From contig NZ_JAHWGH010000001.1 in NCBI RefSeq assembly GCF_019334305.1, positions 62,001 to 126,000 on the forward strand: a stretch of 64,000 nucleotides of DNA, read 5' to 3'. Below the pieces are notes generated by a model. It was not told where the DNA came from. It saw nothing but the letters and a program-made list of their open reading frames with translations, and ran no database searches. The translations under genes and the position numbers were made by a program. Numbering within the stretch: position 1 is the stretch's first letter; each line of letters begins with the position of its first letter. The DNA is from Rossellomorea orangium. Its GTDB lineage: Bacteria; Bacillota; Bacilli; Bacillales; Bacillaceae_B. Below, piece by piece: positions 57,178 through 64,000 of the stretch.

Positions 57178-59995
57178 ACTGTCTTCCGTCAAGATCAATG
57201 TCCATACAACTGAATACGAAGACCGTTTCTTCATCACTGCGGAAAACGACAAAGGAGAGCTTCTCCCTCCAAAGGATTGGAAGGGCCAGCTGTTTCTTTG
57301 GCATGAAGAAAGCTATTATGGGACCCTCCTTGAGGAAACCGATGGCGGAATTCCCGTCACCCAGTGGCAGTTCCTGACGTTACTTGCAGGCGAGCACTTC
57401 AGCGGCATGATCCAGTGGGACTGGGATGAAACCGGGCAGGCGTGTATCGCCATCGCCCCGGTCATTTACGAATCGGTGGAAGCCGGACGCTGGCTCCCGC
57501 GGTTCGAGGAATGGCAGGAAAAAGGACTGCAGTTCCACATCCCCAATGAAGTCTGGTCGAACTTCAACGACGAATTCTGGGAGGAAGAGCTCCCCGGTGG
57601 AGGTCCGTCCCTCAAATCGTTGACCGAATCCTGGTTTCAGGGTGCGTTGAATGAGGCGATGGCTTCAGGCGGGTCTAGTGCGATGAAGCGGATCCAGAAG
57701 CTGAAGGAGAGTACGCTGACTTCAGAGGAGTTGGATGCTTACTTTGATGAGAGACGGTGGAGTGAGTGGATTTCAGGCGGCGATGAAGAGCTGCCATTCT
57801 CCATTGGGCTCCGCATAACAGAACCCCTCGATGAGGATCAGTCTTGGGAGCTTGAAACGGTATTGCGGGACAGAAAGAAAGCGAGTCGAATCATATCCCT
57901 GACTGAGGACACGGTCCCTCCTTCCTGGAAAAAGCATCTCTCCGACGTTTCGGAAGAACAGGAACGCTGGATAAAGATGATGCCGATTCTCCGTGACACG
58001 GACGGTTCCCTGCGGACGGCTCTCGGTGAGCACGATGCATGGGATTTTCTATCCGTTCTGAGCGAGAAGCTCATCGACCTTGATATCGAAATCCTCCTGC
58101 CATCGTGGTGGGAAGCGATGAAGGACGCACAGGTACTGGTGAAAGCCAAGCTTAAGAATACCGACACCAGCTACCGTCCTTCTTTCGTTGGATTGAACGC
58201 CATGCTCGATTTCGACTGGCGCTTGTCCATGAACGGCGTCAATTTATCGGAAGATGACTTTAATCAACTTGTGGACGATCAACGTCGCTTGGTGAAAATC
58301 CGCGGTCAGTGGATGAAGCTCGACCCTGCCATGATCCGCCGTATACAGCAGATGATGACGAAAGCGAAGGCTGAAGGAATCTCAATTCAGGATATGCTGG
58401 AGCAGGAACTGGTCCCACGTGATGGTGATGAGTCAGAGTTGGATCCTGATGATGACGAGCATGATCCATATAAATACGCCCGCATTCAGCTGGAACTCAA
58501 CCGATCGATGAAAAAAATGATCCATCAACTGACAAATGTGTCATCAATTCCGCTGACGGAAACGCCTGATGATTTTATCGGCGAGCTCCGTTCTTATCAG
58601 CAGCTTGGGATGAGCTGGATGCTCTTTTTACGGAAATTTGAATTCGGTGCATGTCTGGCCGATGACATGGGTCTCGGAAAAACGGTTCAGCTGATTACGT
58701 ATCTGCAGCATGTGAAGAAAACCGAGAAACCGGAGACACCTTCTCTGATCATCGCTCCAACCTCAGTACTCGGAAACTGGCAGCGCGAGTTGGAGAAGTT
58801 CGCACCGGATTTGAAGGTTCACCTTCATTATGGACCGACCCGTGCGAAAGGCGAAGACTTTGCCGCTACGATCAAGGATGTCGATGTGGTACTCACTTCA
58901 TACGGCTTGTCTCATATTGATTTCGATGAGCTGTCGCTTGTCGAATGGACCTCGATTTCCCTTGATGAGGCGCAGAATATCAAGAATGCCAATACGAAGC
59001 AATCCCGGGCGATCCGCAAGCTGAAGGGTAAGCATCATATTGCGTTAACGGGGACCCCGATGGAAAACCGTCTATCGGAACTCTGGTCCATCTTTGACTT
59101 CCTGAACCACGGCTATCTCGGTGGTTTCACACAGTATCAGAAAAATTACATCGCTCCCATCGAAAAAGACGAGGACGAAGCAAAGGTCAAAGAGCTTCAG
59201 GCCAAGATTAAGCCTTTCTTATTGCGTCGAACGAAGAAAGACCCTGAAGTCGAGTTGAATCTTCCTGAAAAGCTCGAGCAGAAAGAGTATTGTCATTTGA
59301 CGGCTGAGCAGGCGGCACTTTATGAGCAGCTCGTGAAAGACACTCTTGCGAAAATCGAGACTTTGAGCGGATTTGAGCGCAAAGGTCTGATCCTGCAGAT
59401 GCTGAATCAGTTGAAGCAATTATGCAATCACCCTGCTCTCTATCTGAAGGAACCGGATCCAAAATCGATCCTGTCCCGGTCTGAAAAAATGCAGAAGCTG
59501 AAGGATATCGTGGAAACCGCTCTTGAATCCGGAGAAGCCTGCCTAATTTTCACACAGTATATTTCCATGGGTGAGATGATCCAGGAAGTGATGAAGGAAG
59601 AGTTCAATGTGAAGGTGCCGTTCCTGAACGGTAGCATGGCAAAAGGTAAACGGGATGAGCTTGTGGAGAAATTCCAGAACGGCGAGTTCCCTGTCTTCCT
59701 GCTATCACTGAAAGCCGGCGGTACCGGATTGAATTTGACTGCCGCCAATCACGTCGTCCACTACGACCGCTGGTGGAATCCCGCCGTTGAAAACCAGGCG
59801 ACGGACCGTGCCTACAGGATCGGACAGAAACGATTCGTACACGTGCATAAGCTCGTATCATCAGGTACGCTTGAAGAAAAAATCGATGCCATGCTGATGA
59901 AAAAGCAGGCTCTGAACGATGAGATCATCCGCAGCGATCAGTGGGTGACAGAATTGTCGGATCAGGATTTGGAATCTTTGTTGGTGTTGGAGTAG
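57170..59995 (+). CDS. ywqA: SNF2-family helicase, YwqA-like
   Basis: 941 residues. The N-terminal half (SNF2_assoc type) is less conserved. Helicase core: CLADDMGLGKTVQLITYL (motif I) near residue 500, SLDEAQNIKN (DEAQ, motif II), ALTGTPMENRLSELWSIFDF (III), and GTGLNLTAANHVVHYDRWWN with TDRAYRIGQ (V-VI). ATP-driven DNA translocase. One GGTCCGTCCCTC copy lies at 57601, read G-G-P-S-L in the variable N-terminal half. Confidence 0.93.
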   Translation: MLKLSSVKINVHTTEYEDRFFITAENDKGELLPPKDWKGQLFLWHEESYYGTLLEETDGGIPVTQWQFLTLLAGEHFSGMIQWDWDETGQACIAIAPVIYESVEAGRWLPRFEEWQEKGLQFHIPNEVWSNFNDEFWEEELPGGGPSLKSLTESWFQGALNEAMASGGSSAMKRIQKLKESTLTSEELDAYFDERRWSEWISGGDEELPFSIGLRITEPLDEDQSWELETVLRDRKKASRIISLTEDTVPPSWKKHLSDVSEEQERWIKMMPILRDTDGSLRTALGEHDAWDFLSVLSEKLIDLDIEILLPSWWEAMKDAQVLVKAKLKNTDTSYRPSFVGLNAMLDFDWRLSMNGVNLSEDDFNQLVDDQRRLVKIRGQWMKLDPAMIRRIQQMMTKAKAEGISIQDMLEQELVPRDGDESELDPDDDEHDPYKYARIQLELNRSMKKMIHQLTNVSSIPLTETPDDFIGELRSYQQLGMSWMLFLRKFEFGACLADDMGLGKTVQLITYLQHVKKTEKPETPSLIIAPTSVLGNWQRELEKFAPDLKVHLHYGPTRAKGEDFAATIKDVDVVLTSYGLSHIDFDELSLVEWTSISLDEAQNIKNANTKQSRAIRKLKGKHHIALTGTPMENRLSELWSIFDFLNHGYLGGFTQYQKNYIAPIEKDEDEAKVKELQAKIKPFLLRRTKKDPEVELNLPEKLEQKEYCHLTAEQAALYEQLVKDTLAKIETLSGFERKGLILQMLNQLKQLCNHPALYLKEPDPKSILSRSEKMQKLKDIVETALESGEACLIFTQYISMGEMIQEVMKEEFNVKVPFLNGSMAKGKRDELVEKFQNGEFPVFLLSLKAGGTGLNLTAANHVVHYDRWWNPAVENQATDRAYRIGQKRFVHVHKLVSSGTLEEKIDAMLMKKQALNDEIIRSDQWVTELSDQDLESLLVLE
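57601..57613 (+). repeat. AGGTCCGTCCCTC copy inside ywqA
   Basis: Exact copy in the reverse orientation relative to the gene, the only in-gene copy of that kind, read G-G-G-P-S-L-K. It is the rightmost member of the family in the window. Confidence 0.8.
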
Positions 59996-60002
59996 TAGGA
60001 TT

Positions 60003-60037
60003 TGCCTCTTTCCTTTTTGGGGAAGAGGTTTTTTTGC
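60003..60037 (+). terminator. Terminator after ywqA
   Basis: GCCTCTTTCC and GGGGAAGAGG pair, followed by TTTTTTTGC. Confidence 0.85.
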
Positions 60038-60090
60038 TGGTTTGGGTCGCTTGGATAATGGATATATTTGGATAAATACGCTATTAATGA

Positions 60091-60168
60091 AAAAATGACG
60101 CAATTACCCGCGGAAATGACGCAATAAATTTGAAAATGACGCAATCACCCATTAAAATGACGCAATTA
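60091..60168. repeat. Four tandem ATGACGCAAT repeats, 20-21 bp apart
   Basis: ATGACGCAAT starts at 60095, 60116, 60136 and 60157, each preceded by AAA or AAAA. The gaps of 21, 20 and 21 bases place all copies on one face of the helix. The spacer sequences differ. No gene overlaps them. Suggests a binding-site array or a local repeat expansion. Confidence 0.85.
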
Positions 60169-60333
60169 ATCTTCAGAGCGACTTCATCCTCACTAATACA
60201 GCCCCAATTAATCATAAAATCAAAGCCAGAACCCGGTTCAAACGGGGTATTCACTTTCCCAGCCGCCAAGTTTCTCTCAATTCTGTCTCATTTTACACCA
60301 AAACTGTACACACCCATCGTAATCTCACGCCAC

Positions 60334-60355
60334 TTTTACAAGTATAATTGTAAAA
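60334..60355. promoter_or_regulatory. Palindrome TTTTACAA-N6-TTGTAAAA
   Basis: A perfect 8-bp inverted repeat around GTATAA in the gap between ywqA and the small coiled-coil gene. An operator-like site, though no adjacent gene clearly starts from it. Confidence 0.4.
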
Positions 60356-60559
60356 CCCACCCAACCTAAAAAAACACCAGCCTCCCCAAAAGGAAACCGG
60401 CTCAACATGAAGATAATAAGGGGAATAAATCACTTGCTCACTTGCTACACATGTTTATGTCTAATGAGGCACTACAGAGGCATCTTGCGGTGACCGTTGG
60501 AATTTGAGACATAGCTTATAGGTTGGATCATGCGTATGGAATGAATTCTGGGTTGAGGC

Positions 60560-60727
60560 TTAAGATGAGGTTTTCATCGTAGGGTATTCGTACCCTTGTT
60601 CAAGGGCTGTCACACGTTGTGATAGGTAGAAATGTTCGACATTGAGTCTTGCTACTTTTTTAATGAGATCCTCCGTCATTTTTTCCAATCGATCGATTCT
60701 TTGTTCAAGATCTTGCAGTGTGGTCAC
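60560..60727 (-). CDS. 55-residue coiled-coil protein next to ssbB
   Basis: GTG start at 60727 after AAAGGAGAGGGA. 55 residues beginning MTTLQDLEQRIDRLEKMTED, with leucine/isoleucine heptads through LIKKVARLNVEHFYLSQRV. It follows ssbB on the same strand, 24 bases after the stop, so it is probably cotranscribed. B. subtilis has a small gene (ywpG) near ssbB, but I cannot show they are related. Confidence 0.75.
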   Translation of the reverse strand: MTTLQDLEQRIDRLEKMTEDLIKKVARLNVEHFYLSQRVTALEQGYEYPTMKTSS

Positions 60728-60751
60728 GACTCCCTCTCCTTTTTTATCATG

Positions 60752-61129
60752 TTAAAATGGTAATTCAATTGGCTCTTTCTTACTCGATTCTGAAGAAATT
60801 GTTGTGGATGGCTTACTGTCCAGGAAGCGCACATTTTCAGCGATGACTTCCGTAATATACGTTCGTTTTCCCTGATCATTATCAAAATAGCGGGTCTGGA
60901 TCCTCCCCGTCACTCCAACGACTGATCCTTTCCTGCAGTATTTTTCCGTGTTTTCGGCGGCACGATCCCATATCGTACAGAGCACGAAATCCGCGTCAAC
61001 TTGCCCTTGCTGATTTTTAAATGGCCTTTTCATGGCGATCGTGACACTAAGTACAGATTTTCCTTCCATTGTTTTTCTTGCTTCGGGATCTTTGGTCAGC
61101 CTTCCCACCAGGGTCACTTGGTTGATCAA
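60752..61129 (-). CDS. ssbB: Single-stranded DNA-binding protein, SsbB-like
   Basis: 125 residues from a TTG at 61129, chosen because AAAGGAGGA lies 6 bases upstream and MINQVTLVGRLTKDPE is the family start. The GTG at 61135 touches the site. OB fold (LVGRLTKDPEARKT, RYFDNDQGKRTYITEV). The acidic tail ends IELPF, near the DDDLPF-type tip that binds partner proteins. The short length matches the competence-linked SsbB rather than the replicative SsbA. Confidence 0.9.
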   Translation of the reverse strand: MINQVTLVGRLTKDPEARKTMEGKSVLSVTIAMKRPFKNQQGQVDADFVLCTIWDRAAENTEKYCRKGSVVGVTGRIQTRYFDNDQGKRTYITEVIAENVRFLDSKPSTTISSESSKKEPIELPF

Positions 61130-61392
61130 TCTCACTCCTCCTTTCTCCTAAGCTGTTTTCATCTTACAACCACTATGCAAATCTTGTAAAATCGTGAATT
61201 TCCGAAATTCGAGGCAAAAAGGGCTTGAATTTTGGAAATTCCCCTAGGGAGATTTGGTGACATTTGATCAAAAACGAACAAAAATACACAAAATTACAAC
61301 TTTCGTCCTTTTTTTCATCAGCGATTGTATTAGGGAAACATTTCGCCCTGTGATATAATTTGATAAAACCTTTTAATGGGAGATGTTCGTTC

Positions 61393-61833
61393 ATGAAAAC
61401 CTTTAAAGTGATTTCACTGCAAGTTGTGGAGAATGATGAACTGCGTGACTTTGAGCTTGTGGACGGTCTGATTATCAATAAAGAAGACGGACAAAAAACG
61501 TGGCTTGTCGAAACGTATTTGTCAAATGAATACATCGAATTTTTCCAAAAAGCCCAGCAACAAAAGGAAGACTTGGAAATCCAGGTTGTTATTTCTCACG
61601 AAGCCAATGATCCCGCTGCCTTTATGACATCCATCCGCTGCATCAAGGAGATGGATGAGCATATCAGCATCATGTTTGAAGGGAAATTGAAGAAACAGCG
61701 GAACGAATATGCGGAAATTCTGCTTGATGACTTAGTGCAAAAAGGATATTCCGGGGATGAATTAGTTCGCGAGTTCCGTGAGAAGATGGTCTCGAAGCCA
61801 AGGATTCCTGCTACGGCAAAGCCGAGCGTGTAA
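61393..61833 (+). CDS. ywpF: YwpF-like protein
   Basis: 146 residues from the ATG at 61393, with GGGAGATG upstream. A longer frame from 61360 has no site. Start MKTFKVISLQVVENDELRDF, then LNKEDGQKTWLVETYLSN-like beta strands. Matches B. subtilis YwpF by position beside ssbB and by its opening. Function unknown. Confidence 0.8.
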   Translation: MKTFKVISLQVVENDELRDFELVDGLIINKEDGQKTWLVETYLSNEYIEFFQKAQQQKEDLEIQVVISHEANDPAAFMTSIRCIKEMDEHISIMFEGKLKKQRNEYAEILLDDLVQKGYSGDELVREFREKMVSKPRIPATAKPSV

Positions 61834-61926
61834 TAATACGAGATTAAGTAATTTAATAGGAGATTTTATGATATAATTGGAATTAATATTGTGACTTCTT
61901 ACAAGAAGTTCAAGGTGGTGTCCCTA

Positions 61927-62247
61927 GTGATTGGTGAAAGAGTTAAAAAATACAGATTAGAAAAAAGAATGTCTATGACAGAGCTCGCCGAAAAAGCGGG
62001 AGTGGCCAAGTCATATTTGAGTTCTATCGAACGTAATCTTCAGCAAAACCCTTCCATCCAGTTCCTGGAGAAAGTGTCAGCTGCTTTAAGAATTCCAATA
62101 GATGCACTTCTGCATGATCAACCGGAAGATCAAAATATTGATCATGAGTGGCTTAAAATTACAGAAGAAGCGATGGATTCTGGAATTTCCAAGGAGCAAT
62201 TCAGGGAATTCATTGAATTCAACAAGTGGAAATTAGAGAATAAATAA
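61927..62247 (+). CDS. sinR: Biofilm master repressor SinR
   Basis: 106 residues from a GTG with AAGGTGG upstream. HTH half: IGERVKKYRLEKRMSMTELA and KSYLSSIERNLQQNPSIQFL, nearly identical to B. subtilis SinR as I recall it. C-terminal SinI-binding half: EWLKITEEAMDSGISKEQFR. It represses matrix genes. sinI is convergent and not upstream. Confidence 0.93.
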   Translation: MIGERVKKYRLEKRMSMTELAEKAGVAKSYLSSIERNLQQNPSIQFLEKVSAALRIPIDALLHDQPEDQNIDHEWLKITEEAMDSGISKEQFREFIEFNKWKLENK

Positions 62248-62284
62248 AGTCTTGCGAGAAGGTTCGCAAGACTTTATTTATATT
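62243..62284. terminator. Bidirectional terminator between sinR and sinI
   Basis: AAATAAAGTCTTGCGA pairs with TCGCAAGACTTTATTT, a 16-bp perfect stem serving both convergent genes. Confidence 0.9.
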
Positions 62285-62420
62285 AAATCACTTTGTACTC
62301 GGCATTCGTATTCGGGGATTGGCTGTGAAGAAATTCCCTGATTTCATTTTTAGAAATTCCCGCGTCAAGTGCTTGTTTAATTAGTTCCATCCATTCCAGA
62401 TCCAGTTCACGATTTGTCAT
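62283..62420 (-). CDS. sinI: SinR antagonist SinI
   Basis: 45 residues from the ATG at 62420, seven bases from GGGAGGG. A further ATG lies 3 bases upstream. The core DLEWMELIKQALDAGISKNE followed by IREFL is the SinI dimerisation helix pair, which displaces SinR dimers. Tail SPNTNAEYKVI. Placed tail-to-tail with sinR, unlike the sinI-sinR order of B. subtilis, so the two have separate promoters. Confidence 0.9.
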   Translation of the reverse strand: MTNRELDLEWMELIKQALDAGISKNEIREFLHSQSPNTNAEYKVI

Positions 62421-62452
62421 CATTTTTCCCTCCCAAAATACGATTAAGTATT

Positions 62453-62605
62453 TCAGGCAGTCCAGCCATCATAGTCTTCAAATAAACATATTCCCCTCAT
62501 CATTCTTTGTCGTTTCATCATGAAGCCATGCTTATTTTCCAACCTTAGATCTGTGACTTTGCGTCCCCATTTTTCAATGAGTTTGCCTTTGTCTGACTCT
62601 TCCAT
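62453..62605 (-). CDS. Possible small protein beside sinI
   Basis: 50 residues starting MEESDKGKLIEKWGRKVTDL, rich in charged residues and methionine. A TATAAT lies at 62619-62624 on the minus strand, only 13 bases before the start, leaving almost no leader. No clear ribosome site. Weak call; it may be noncoding. Confidence 0.3.
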   Translation of the reverse strand: MEESDKGKLIEKWGRKVTDLRLENKHGFMMKRQRMMRGICLFEDYDGWTA

Positions 62606-62750
62606 TCGAACTACTTCCATTATACTAATAAACACTTTGACATCGTGTTGTTTTTTGTCTATTCTGTTAATTTACTTTACACCATTTTCTTACATTTTAA
62701 ACCGTTTTCCGACAATCGTTACCTATTATCTACAAATCCACTTAAACAGA

Positions 62751-62951
62751 TCATGTCGAAACATTATTCTTGTACCTTTCTAGCTTTTTCTTAAGAGGCA
62801 GAACTTGATCATTGATATTTTGATAATGACTACTGGGATTATAAAACGCATGATCGGATAAATCCATCCTACACGCCGGACATAGCCATTCACCCGTTTC
62901 TGCACTGCTATAGGAAGGTCTGGTACAGCGACTACAGATTTTTTTGTACAC
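62751..62951 (-). CDS. Zinc-ribbon small protein
   Basis: 66 residues from a GTG with AGAGGTGATGAT upstream. Two CxxC knuckles: ICSRCTRPS and LCPACRMD, 17 residues apart, typical of a zinc ribbon. C-terminal basic helix (LPLKKKLERYKNNVST). Function unknown. Confidence 0.7.
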   Translation of the reverse strand: MYKKICSRCTRPSYSSAETGEWLCPACRMDLSDHAFYNPSSHYQNINDQVLPLKKKLERYKNNVST

Positions 62952-63118
62952 ATCATCACCTCTTACTTTATTTATATGTTTTTTTAAACTCAATAGACAT
63001 ATTTTATATAACACTCAATTTGTTCTCATTAAAGAACATCGGTTTATTATATATTCTCTTTCACTAGATAGAATCCCTTTATCAATTACAATATTTTCTA
63101 ATATATTTTTCCATAACG

Positions 63119-63154
63119 AAAAAACCTCTTCCAAATGGAAAAGAGGTTTTTCAA
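63119..63154 (-). terminator. Terminator after the gene at 63164
   Basis: AAAAACCTCTTCC and GGAAAAGAGGTTTTT pair, with T-rich sequence following on the minus strand (TTTTTTCG). Confidence 0.8.
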
Positions 63155-63163
63155 AATAATAGC

Positions 63164-63544
63164 TTATTTATTTTCATCTAAACGTTCAATCAAATATTTA
63201 GCTTCAAGCTTACAAGAATAATCATAGTCCGTACCTGATTGCTTCTGTAAGTTTTCCAGCATGTCAATTTGTTCTGATGTCGGTTCTTCCGATAGAATTT
63301 TTTCCATCGTTTCATTGATCTTTAGTGCTAATTCTTGATGGAATTCATCATCATTTTTAGTCTCATCACTGAGATTCTTGTACCAGGAAGCATGTTCATT
63401 TATGTATGTACGCCAACTAGAGATGAAGTCCTGGATATCGAATTTATCTTCCTGCCACTGAATCGAAGCCATGTATTGTTCGAATGAGGTTTTTATTGAA
63501 CGGGTAATACTTATTTTTGTACCCGATGATAAGTTTTTTAACAT
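63164..63544 (-). CDS. Unknown soluble protein
   Basis: 126 residues from the ATG at 63544 (MLKNLSSGTKISITRSIKTS). The frame continues to 63658 without a convincing site. Helical and acidic (QEDKFDIQDFISSWRTYINE, EEPTSEQIDMLENLQKQSGT). No family recognised. Single gene with its own terminator. Confidence 0.65.
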   Translation of the reverse strand: MLKNLSSGTKISITRSIKTSFEQYMASIQWQEDKFDIQDFISSWRTYINEHASWYKNLSDETKNDDEFHQELALKINETMEKILSEEPTSEQIDMLENLQKQSGTDYDYSCKLEAKYLIERLDENK

Positions 63545-63716
63545 GTATGTAAAGTACCCCCTAATCAGTATCCTATACGCGATATTATTTTTACTATAAC
63601 ATAACCGTTTGATGATATGTAGGTAATGAAGTGCTGAAAAATATGGTAATGCTCCCAAAATATATTATACTATTATATTTTACAGTAATGCGTAAACTAC
63701 TGCAAATATCAGGAAA

Positions 63717-63749
63717 AAAGCAGAGGCGACCTTCCGTCACCTCTGCTTC
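63717..63749 (-). terminator. Terminator after the edge lipoprotein
   Basis: AAGCAGAGGCGAC and GTCACCTCTGCTT pair with one mismatch, and TTTTTTCC follows on the minus strand. Confidence 0.85.
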
Positions 63750-63755
63750 CTATTC

Positions 63756-64000
63756 TTACTCGTCCTTATTATCCTTATCCTTCATATCAATATCATCTTC
63801 TATAACGTCTTCTTCAGGCGTGTTTTTATCCTTCGCCGCATCTTTGTCGCCGTCGACATTCTTGTCTTCAGACTCAGGGTATTTCTCTTCATTCATGTCC
63901 CCGTTGTCGTTCATGTCGTCATTTTCATCCATGTTGTCGTTCTCTTCCATTGGCGCTTCGTCTTCCGGAGGAGGCTCCTGGTTAGCGTTACATCCAACTA
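63756..64000 (-). CDS. Acidic lipoprotein, N-terminus beyond window
   Basis: The visible part begins VGCNANQEPPPEDEAP, with the lipobox cysteine three residues in, so nearly the whole mature protein is here. The rest is a low-complexity run of Asp, Glu, Asn and Met ending DIDMKDKDNKDE. The start codon and signal lie past the right edge. No enzymatic domain. Confidence 0.8.
   Translation of the reverse strand, partial: VGCNANQEPPPEDEAPMEENDNMDENDDMNDNGDMNEEKYPESEDKNVDGDKDAAKDKNTPEEDVIEDDIDMKDKDNKDE

Noticed and set aside
60091-60168. Possible CRISPR array
   Set aside because: The repeat is only about 10 bases, the spacers are 10-11 bases, and no cas gene is present.
62637-62665. TTGACA-17-TATTCT promoter on the plus strand
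   Set aside because: Good match, but no plus-strand gene or terminator follows; a small RNA cannot be supported from sequence alone.

Overview
The window looks like a chromosome segment of a Bacillaceae bacterium (low-GC Gram-positive). The evidence is the strong AGGAGG-type ribosome sites, a HutP-controlled hut operon, SinR/SinI, an LCP (TagU) enzyme, a PlcR/PapR-like pair, an S-layer-anchored nucleotidase, and a backbone that from memory is colinear with Bacillus subtilis (ywqE-ywqD-ywqC ... ywqB-ywqA ... ssbB-ywpF). Genus is not settled. Close relatives of B. subtilis outside the subtilis group, for example Rossellomorea-like bacilli, would fit.

Layout. 1-10.7 kb is a patchy accessory stretch: a partial unknown gene, a secreted M23 peptidase with SH3-like repeats, a two-gene cassette (Fe-S uracil-DNA-glycosylase-like protein plus an unknown), a REP-associated tyrosine transposase (RAYT-1) directly behind a YifB/ComM-type ATPase, and two small unknown genes amid decayed REP-like repeats. 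10.8-32.3 kb is a minus-strand capsule/exopolysaccharide locus: ywqC-ywqD-ywqE tyrosine phosphoregulation, a PglF/EpsC-type dehydratase, galU, a lone pseudopilin, aminotransferase, initiating sugar transferase, GNAT acetyltransferase, glycosyltransferases, capE-capF-capG for UDP-N-acetyl-L-fucosamine, Wzy, Wzx and galE, plus the tail of a second galE. 32.5-36 kb carries an SGNH-like protein, tagU, a PlcR-like regulator with a PapR-like peptide, and a small unknown. 36-41.4 kb carries the nucleotidase, a lipoprotein and an ECF sigma/anti-sigma pair. 41.8-47.9 kb is hutP-hutH-hutU-hutI-hutG. 48-53.5 kb carries RAYT-2, an XRE regulator with a convergent small protein, and a c-di-GMP-I riboswitch in front of a 42-residue membrane protein, followed by a Yip1-like and an HlyD-like gene. 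53.6-64 kb carries alkaline phosphatase, ywqB-ywqA, a small coiled-coil protein, ssbB, ywpF, sinR with a convergent sinI, and small unknowns.

The most striking signal is a 13-base motif, GAGGGACGGACCT, found in about 24 copies, all between 36.06 and 57.61 kb. Between genes it mostly occurs as inverted pairs, some of which look like transcription terminators. Inside genes (hutG, hutI, hutU, hutH, phoA-like, ywqA) it occurs as single in-frame copies that appear to replace native codons without changing protein length. RAYT-2 sits in the middle of this field. RAYT-1 has its own repeat family, which shares the GGGACGG core. The pattern mixes features of REP/REPIN elements with those of DNA-uptake-like sequence tags.

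Several genes point to surface and biofilm control: SinR/SinI, a c-di-GMP riboswitch, a tyrosine-kinase-regulated EPS locus with a possible structured RNA leader, a PlcR/PapR-like peptide sensor and TagU. Small genes under 60 codons that are easily missed here are sinI, the 42-residue riboswitch-controlled protein, the 53-residue SinI-like protein, the 55-residue coiled-coil protein next to ssbB, and the PapR-like peptide.
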